From contig NC_089994.1 in assembly GCF_036417845.1 (NCBI RefSeq), forward strand, positions 18,804,001 to 18,868,000: DNA of 64,000 nucleotides. Reading direction: 5' to 3'. The notes beneath the pieces were generated by a model. That model was not told the DNA's origin. It searched no databases and was given only the letters and a program-made list of their open reading frames with translations. Position numbers and translations under genes: made by a program. The stretch is from Apteryx mantelli. Its lineage: Eukaryota > Chordata > Aves > Apterygiformes > Apterygidae. Below, one piece after another: positions 57,366 through 64,000 of the stretch (positions within the stretch are counted from its first letter, which is position 1; every line of letters starts with the position of its first letter).

Positions 57366-60300
57366 GTAGGGACAGACAAACCAGCTGCATTAACTCCTGC
57401 TTTGCCTGTTTGCTTTCCTCCATACTGAGCAGCCTTATTCAGCGTGCACGCTCTGTCTGCACATGCCAGTTGGCAAGGGCCCTGCAGTTTTCCTATGTCT
57501 TCCTTCAGCAACATATGAGCTATGGAACAGCATGAAAATAGCTTTTGGCTGAAATATTAGCCCAGCCTTACCAAATCCTTCCTGCAGAGTTTCTCAGAGG
57601 CTTAGCTGTGCGAGTCCCAGGTCATAAGCAGAGTGCATGGGACTTGGGTCTTCCTTGTACTGGCTGAAGGTGAAGTGACTGCATATTAAAACTCCGTGAA
57701 TTTTGAGGATGGATCTGTCCAAAACCTGCTGAATTGCACCTGCAATTTCCCCCTCATTGACCTTGGGATGGGCAGGCAGTTTCCTCTGAAGCCCTGCTGT
57801 TGGCTGTGGGATGCTCCATGACGGGGTGAGCGGGGCGTGCGGCAGGCCTGGCTCCCGCGGGAGTGCAGGGCTCTGCACCGTGCATCCCGGCTGCCCGGCC
57901 TCACAGCCGGAGCACTGTGCCAGCGCTGCCGAGAGCTGAACAGGCAGCTGAGCTGCTGCTGCCTGGTGTCCGTGTTAGATTAATCCACTTCCCTTCTGGA
58001 AGTGAGTTTGTCTTATGGCATTTCAGAACGAGACATGCAGAGCTGCTCACCAGGGGAAATACATTGGTTTCTAATATCACCCGTTAGCTCAGAGACAGAA
58101 CGTACTGCTCTAAGTGTGAATAATTTCTGATATTTCCCTGCGACAGCGGCTCTTGGAGGGGTGAGCGCCTCCTTCGGAGAGCACAGAATGCTATTTTTAG
58201 GGGCTGAAAATACTGCATTTGATTTCCAGCTCCTTATTAGTCTGAGCCGTTTGCAAGGATTAGGCAGATTGCCAATGAGCCAAAGCACTGGAATGAATTG
58301 CAGCAATTTGCAGTTACATCATCTATTGATGAATTCAATATTCAATCTTTCTTAGGTAGCTACTGCTCAAGTCCAATGGCCAAACAAATTTAGCTGTTTG
58401 AACAGTTGCTCCCGTGCCCATGGCCTGGGTGAGGTTTCCAGCCATTGCTCCCTGCTCCCAGCCGATGCCTGGTGCCACCGGGCTCGCCGTGGGACTGAGC
58501 TGCTCCCCCGAGACGCAGGCAGCTGCTCCATGGCAGTGACTGTCCGCCGCGCTGCAAATGCCCCGGGCAGAAGAGAGGGACTGGGTGCTTGGGGAGGTGG
58601 CTCTGCCTGGCAGCGGGGGCGAGCGGCGTGGCGGGGCCGGGGCTGCGCGCTGCGGGGGCCCGCGAGCGAGGCAATGCCGTGGGCGTTGTGAGAACGGCCT
58701 GCGTGGAGGCAGCCTGGGCTGTCCCGCCGACGCGCGCCTGGGCACCCCCGTGTGCGCCCGGGCGCCCGTGTTTCTCTATTCTGGCTCCAGCAGCCAGGTG
58801 GATAGGCAGGAGCTGCAGGGGGCTCCCTGGAGGTGGAGGCAGGGTTTCGCCAGCCCCTGGAGCAATGTTTCCATGGAGCCCATTGGCCTCTGGATGCAAC
58901 TGGTGTGTTTGCCAGCTTGTGCTCTTGGGACATTTAATCCACAGATTAAGGGCTTCCTAGTGATCAAAGATGCACCTGGGTCTAGCCTGGGCTGTGCATA
59001 TCCGAGCGGCGTCTTGGCCTGCTGTGCACCTCAGCAGGAAAAGCACCAGGCGGGTTTCCGTGTCTCGGCTGCGCGGGGCTAGCCCTGCCTGGGGAACACC
59101 ACCCCTCCCCTGCGCGCGCGCGTTTAGCCTCCGCAAGAGGCACAGCTCTGACCACCGCCCGGGGCTGGCGGCCGCCGGGGCGCCAAGCACGCGCTGAAAG
59201 CTCAGAGCCGCGGCTGGGCTGGTTTGGGGTTTGATGCTCTCTGCAGCCAGCCATGGTGCAAGAGGGTCGGGAGGAACAGAACAAATGGTTCCAGGGTTAG
59301 CGAGAAGGAAATTGCTGTTTTCGCTCCATCAATCCAAGTCTCCTGGAAAGAGGGGAGGGTGGAGATCTTGGGTCTGTTGCCAGCAGCCTGATGGGACCAG
59401 CTAATGGGGGTGGGTGACTGGTGACAGTCTCATTTTGCAATGTGCAAAGGGCAGGGAAGAGGCTCCCTCGGTTCCCACCACCATGCAGCATGGGAGGGAG
59501 GTGCTTCAGCTCATCTTGCACAGCTCTGGGGGGGTCGTTAACCTTCCTCCCTCTCGCCCCCGAGTACAAGCCTGCCCTTCTAGAGGTGTCGGGGTGCTGG
59601 AACCGACCTGAGGGGGTCTGTGCAAGCAGCAGGCATGCTCAGAGCCTCGGGTGGGAGCCGCAGCGGTGACCTCCACGCTGCTGGCTGCCCGACGGCCATG
59701 CCGCAGCGTCCTGCGGCCGTCCTGGCGCCTCTGCAGCCGTGGAGGCAGAGCACGGCACCGTGCTTGGCTCTGCGCTTGCAAGGCTGCCTGCAAAAGGGCT
59801 GGCGTCCCCTTCTGAAGGGTATGAGCCAGGCACCTCTCGGATCCAGGAAATGCTTCCCCCTTCCTCCCCATTAGGATCCCTGTGCTCGGCTGGATGCATC
59901 ATCGCTATGGTTACAGCTGGGATTTATTTTATTTAGGCTCTTTATGTAGCACCCCAGGTATGTGCGGTGAGCGTGGGTGTCCTCTGCCAGGCACAAGGCA
60001 TTGGCGGGCTGGTCAGGTCCAGCAGGAGATGTGATTCTGGGCTGGGCAGACGCAGGGCATTAATCCAGGCTGGCAGGAGAAGCGACCGCAGGATGAGCAC
60101 AGCCCTGCTCGGCGTGCCTGCTGGTGCCACAGAAGCGTTAATATTGCCTGTGATCTCCCCTAACTGGCAGATGGTCAGAACAAGGTCCCATCCTCAGAAA
60201 TGGGTGTCCCCGCCATGATTTTTTTTGTCCTTTCCAGTGGTGGCAGGGATGTTCCCTGCACACACACGTGTCCCTTGAAAGCCCGATTCAGACGTTCGGC

Positions 60301-62286
60301 TTGCAGAGGGCTCCAAGAGCATCCCACGCCAAGCGGTAGCAGATGGCCCATTTGATCCGCCTGGTTGAGAGCCGTGTGTCTTCCTAAGGCAATGTCACTT
60401 GGCCTGTGCCAGCGAGGCCACGCGTCCTCTCCCTGCTGCCGAAGGGGTCACCTGGGGACTGCGCCAGGACTCGCTGGGGAAAAAGGAGCACGAGAGGTCA
60501 AAAAGCTGCTTTCCTGCCAGAGACGAGCAAGTTCTTGGCACTGGAAGGGCACTGCCACTGCAAGCTCTTATTCCAGGGACGCTCCCCTTTGGGATGAAAC
60601 CCTGCATGGCCTTTCTGGGCTTAAGGGTGACCCTTGGTAATGCCCATTCACAAGCATTTGAATTAGCCGAGAAGGAAAGCAAAAATGTGCAAAACTGTGT
60701 TGTGCTTTGTTTTGTTTTAGTTTGGAGTCTGGTGAAACTTATTGGGGGTTTTTTTGATAAAAAACTGGTTATATCTTGTTTTTCAGACTGAAATTCTAAT
60801 CAGTGGCTTCCCAGTCTTAGACCTGCTAGTCTGTGGGAGTAACTCCACACCACCTGATCGCCTGCTGTGACCCTGCAGTCACAAATATTTGGGGTGTTTG
60901 AGTCCGGAGAAATTGCAGACTTCAGCTGTGTTTTCTCATTAGTAGCTGCCTCGTAGACCTTTGTAGGAGCAGAAATCCTTTAGATCATGCAGGCTGTTTG
61001 CTACCAAGACAGGGATGCTGCCTGTCAAAGCCCTGTGTGCTATGTCTAGCCTCAGGGCTGCATGTGTCTGGATCGAAAATCCTCAGTTCAGGGGAAAAAC
61101 TAATTTGCTGTGGGGCTGCATTTGCAAAAAAAAAATTCCAGGACTCATCGGATGGGATGATGGAGCTCCTCAGCCCTGCCCAGGGACAAATCCTGGGTTT
61201 AATGGACTTTCCTAAGCTTACCTGGCCTTGGGACCACATGCTTTACTGCTTGGATGGTGGAATGGGCTTAAAGACGGGAGAGTAGACCATGATTTTTGAT
61301 AAGGACTGGCCAGTCCAGCCTTCCTACTGCATTTGGACTCTTTGTTGGTGTTTGATTTTGATTTCTTCCCCCTTTCTCCCTGGGGAAGGAGCACTCCCAG
61401 GAGCGCAGCACTGGCTCTTCTGTTTGTGCAGCAGAAACCAGCCCCTCTAAAACTTGCTGGGAACTGCCTGTTCATCCCACCCAAGCCGCCAGGGTAGGTT
61501 TCCTCAGCAGGTGCTATTTTTCTGTAATCCAGCCAGAATAGCTCAATGAGAAGTGAGAAAAAGTTAAATTTCCCTTCCCCGTCCTGCTCCTGGCATGCAG
61601 CTCACACAGACGCAGCCACAAGCTGTGCTTTTCCTTACAGTGCACTGTGGGGCACTTGAGTTTTTGCTATTTATTATGTCAGAAGTATAAAAATGCAACT
61701 TTTCCTGGGGTTCTGACATTTGGCTGTTCCCTGGTGCATGACACAGTCGGCTCCTGCTAGGATTAAGCTCCTAGAATAGCAAATGGCAAGTGAGAGTTGT
61801 TATTTGGTACTATCACACCACAGATGTGTTACTGCTTTTGAGGTCTACAAGACAAATAGCGTATTGAAGGTGACTAGACAAGGTCCTGCTGGATGGCTTG
61901 CAGTTGTTTAGCTCACCCTAATGTACTCGTAGGTTGGTGTATTTAGCAGGAAGTGGAAAGATCTAAAATGTCTAACTTTAGGAGGTACTGTTTAACATCC
62001 TTCGCAGACACTTCTGAAGTGGGAAGTATGCCTTGTCATATGATAAGAAGAGATAACCAGGCTTGTTGCTAATACCAGGATCTTGATGAACTTGTCAACG
62101 GATTGTCCCACTGCAACTTAAACTATTCTTTGTGTCCCTTTGTCTTTCTCCTTCTTGGCCATGTTTTTCCTATGCCCTTCGGCTTTCCCTTTGCGTGTGT
62201 TTGTGCGCCCTCTCCTCCTTCCAAGAGCCCCGTAATGCTCCCAGGGAGACAGTTATATTCACCCTGGTGTTTCTTTTTCCTTCCAG
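57366..62286 (+). other. MYO18B: MYO18B intron between coding exons 10 and 11
   Basis: A 4.9-kb intron of mixed composition. A perfect MEF2 consensus lies at 58191-58200, with an E-box CAGCTG at 57945-57950. No exon or RNA gene was recognised; the open frames near 58.3-59.2 kb lie in GC-rich sequence without domains. Confidence 0.55.
58191..58200 (+). promoter_or_regulatory. Perfect MEF2 consensus in MYO18B intron
   Basis: CTATTTTTAG, the same ten bases as the upstream site at 46970. The flanking ~250 nt (about 58100-58350) are AT-rich compared with the surrounding intron and contain further E-box type CANNTG motifs (for example CATTTG at 58217). A muscle enhancer role is inferred only. Confidence 0.4.
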
Positions 62287-62431
62287 CCTGAAGAGAAGCA
62301 GAAGGCCTCTGCAGCGTTTGCCCAGCTCCAGGCCGCCATGGGCACGCTGGGAATCACAGCGGAGGAGCAGCAAGCCGTCTGGCGGGTGTTAGCAGGCATC
62401 TACCACCTGGGCGCTGCTGGGGCTTGTAAAG
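62287..62431 (+). CDS. MYO18B: MYO18B coding exon 11: motor head, residues 577-625 (part)
   Basis: A 145-nt exon: [20 protein letters not shown], onward through [15 protein letters not shown] to LGAAGACK plus one base, followed by the donor GTAAGC. It matches the head segment F..L..AM..LGI...EQ..VWRVLAAIYHLG of MYO18 proteins. It is the last coding exon in the window; the next conserved segment (V-G-R-K-Q-F in human, from memory) was not found before position 64000. Confidence 0.95.
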
Positions 62432-64000
62432 GTAAGCGAAAGCTCGTGTTCCTCTTTTTCTTATAACTCTTATTTGCTGCCACTGGTGCCGGGGCTTAAA
62501 GAGAAGAAGGGAGAGAAAGGCACATCTGCAGCGGTGTTGGGTGAAGGAGGCAGAGCATCTCTGCTCTGTCTCCCATGCTCTGCCACGCCGGGGAAGCATT
62601 CGGGGAGCAACGTCGGCATGGAGGCGGCTGCTGCGGTTTGTCGGGCTGAGCCCTTCACCCCGCACGTGGGACCCATGCTTTGCGCTGTGGGTGACGGGTG
62701 CAAGCGTGCACGTGCGTCCACCAGCCGTGGTTTGCAGACCCAGGTGGCCTTGGCCAGGCAGGCAGGGCTTGGCGGTGTGGCCGTCCCCGCAGGTGCCGGG
62801 ACCCTGTGTGGGGCCGAGACCCCGCGTGAGGCCGTCCTCTGAGCGGGGCCTCGCCGGTGCAGCGGCACCTCACGGCTCTGCAGCGCTTGGCGTTGTACCA
62901 GCTTGTTTAAAAGGGCTGGGAAGGGCAGCTCATTCGTTATCTCTTTTGGTTTACGCTCCTGGTCCCCAATGACTGTGCAGAGGGGCAGTTTCAGATAGCA
63001 ATAATTTTCTCTTCTCTTGAGTGTCTAATACAGTAACTGAATTATAATAGGATGAGTCTGGGTAAAGATTGTATTTATAAAGACTTTATTAATCCAGTCT
63101 TATAGAAATTGCCTTATCCCTTATAAATTATTTTAAGATGTGCTCTAACCCATTTTAGAGACAGCCACATTGATTTGCACACTTAAATTTATGAGGGCTG
63201 CATAAAGCCTGCTATAAACTAAGGCACAGACATTTATAAATGTCTCTGCAACATGTCATAACACATCTTATGGTAATTTACGCCATTAATCATTTATTAA
63301 TTATTTTAAAAGGATGAATGCTGTCCTCACTTGAAGTGTGTTCTCTCTTTCTCCCCCTGTCTGGCTTTTTCCTCCTCCATCCCCATCTCCCCTAATGCCC
63401 TTCCAACTTTTTAAAAGAAGTTCTGCTGTCTCAGGTCGAAGCGTTGTGATAAGGCTCTTGTTGAAAAAAGAAAGTCCTTCTGCCTCAAGAGTTTTCAGGA
63501 GAGCAAACCTTGGAGAGCCAATTCTTTTAAAATTAGCTAACTTATCCACAGGGAAGCTACTGTGCTGGTGGAGGAAGGGTTCCCGGGCGCACCCTCCCGC
63601 GGCTGCGGCTGCGCCCGCCCGGCGGCCGCCCAGCCGGAGCTCAGCCGTGGCGGCCTCGCGTCGCCGCAGCGCAAGGCAGGGCAGCGTCGCTGTTTGCTCG
63701 CAGTCGCGCAGGCCTTCTCCAGCCTGGCCTTGTTAGGATGCTCTCAACTTGGCGCAAACCCAGGCGTCTCCGAGCGGCTTTTCCTCCCCCCGTTCCCGAG
63801 CACACGTGCTCTCTGTGCATGGTAGCCGGGCTGTGCAGGGCAGACCTACTTTATTAAAGATGAGGAAGGCTTTTAAATTTACTTGTATAATAACCTGAGC
63901 TGATTTACTCAAACTTACTGAACTTTCAGCAGGGGCTTTCTGTCCCAAGCATCCTGTGAGCCAGTCTAAGGTCAATTGACTGCTATATTCGAAAAGTCTT
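62432..64000 (+). other. MYO18B: MYO18B intron after coding exon 11 (5' part)
   Basis: The intron runs to the end of the window. It has GC-rich flanks and an AT-rich island at about 63020-63310 built from TTATAAA-like words with an 18-bp palindrome at 63228-63245. No exon was seen. A GC-rich patch follows at 63575-63720. Confidence 0.55.
63228..63245. repeat. 18-bp perfect palindrome in AT-rich island
   Basis: AGACATTTATAAATGTCT reads the same on both strands. Its neighbours repeat similar words (ATTTATAAAG, CCTTATAAATT, CTATAAACT, CATGTCATAACAC), giving the look of an ancient decayed repeat or a conserved non-coding element. No family could be assigned without a database. Confidence 0.9.

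Larger units (their letters stand above)
48231..64000 (+). other. MYO18B: MYO18B gene, coding exons 1-11 (3' part outside window)
   Basis: MYO18B is a class XVIII unconventional myosin of heart and skeletal muscle, needed for sarcomere assembly. The joined exons give 624 codons plus one base, in uninterrupted phase apart from the problem at the first donor. Recognised blocks are the start peptide MAISSRLALWEQK, the segment IREEDRSPPP...GGFIKQLVR, a low-complexity extension, the motor entry WYEAEKVWL.QQDGFTLA, a P-loop, and later motor segments ending LGAAGACK. The whole protein in mammals is about 2,500 residues, so most of it lies beyond the window. Location directly downstream of GRK3 matches human 22q12. 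Confidence 0.95.

Noticed and set aside
1..64000. CRISPR arrays, phage or defence systems, rRNA and tRNA genes
   Set aside because: The window is vertebrate genomic DNA; no array of spaced repeats, no ribosomal RNA sequence and no tRNA cloverleaf with A and B boxes was recognised by eye.

Overview
This is vertebrate nuclear DNA, most likely from a bird or another sauropsid. It shows spliced genes with GT-AG introns, long AT-rich introns broken by CpG-rich patches, and an abrupt change to very GC-rich sequence near 42.7 kb. Two plus-strand genes lie head to tail. Positions 1-42445 hold GRK3 (ADRBK2, beta-adrenergic receptor kinase 2) from within intron 2 to the end of its 3' UTR. Positions ~43000-64000 hold the upstream region and first eleven coding exons of MYO18B, an unconventional class XVIII muscle myosin. 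The same two genes are neighbours on human chromosome 22q12. The compact introns and the lack of obvious interspersed repeats suggest a bird, but the species cannot be named from sequence alone.

GRK3: nineteen exons were placed by reading conserved protein across GT-AG junctions. They match exons 3-21 of the 21-exon mammalian gene. All codon phases join without a break, giving residues 64-688 (the first split over the exon 2/3 junction) and a stop at 37236-37238. They cover most of the RGS-homology domain, the whole AGC-type kinase domain and the C-terminal PH / G-beta-gamma-binding domain. Exons 1 and 2 lie upstream. A ~5.2 kb 3' UTR probably ends after the AATAAA at 42423.

MYO18B: from ~42.7 kb the sequence becomes a broad CpG-rich domain carrying a perfect CArG box and a perfect MEF2 site, as expected upstream of a muscle gene. 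The start codon is at 48231. Coding exons encode a short N-terminal motif, a lysine/proline/glutamate-rich repetitive extension (one 666-nt exon), and the first part of the motor head with a degenerate P-loop. The window ends inside the intron after coding exon 11, so most of the motor, IQ and coiled-coil regions lie downstream.

Items most worth a second look: the donor after the MYO18B start exon reads GGAAGT instead of GTAAGT; a G-rich 39-bp minisatellite fills the intron between MYO18B coding exons 5 and 6 and creates long false ORFs on both strands; muscle-type regulatory motifs occur upstream of and inside MYO18B; an AT-rich island with an 18-bp palindrome lies near the right edge; and a CpG-rich patch in GRK3 intron 17 sits just ahead of the exons for the PH domain. 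I see no virus, CRISPR array, rRNA, tRNA or bacterial-type system here. Most long ORFs outside the listed exons are by-products of GC-rich or repetitive sequence.
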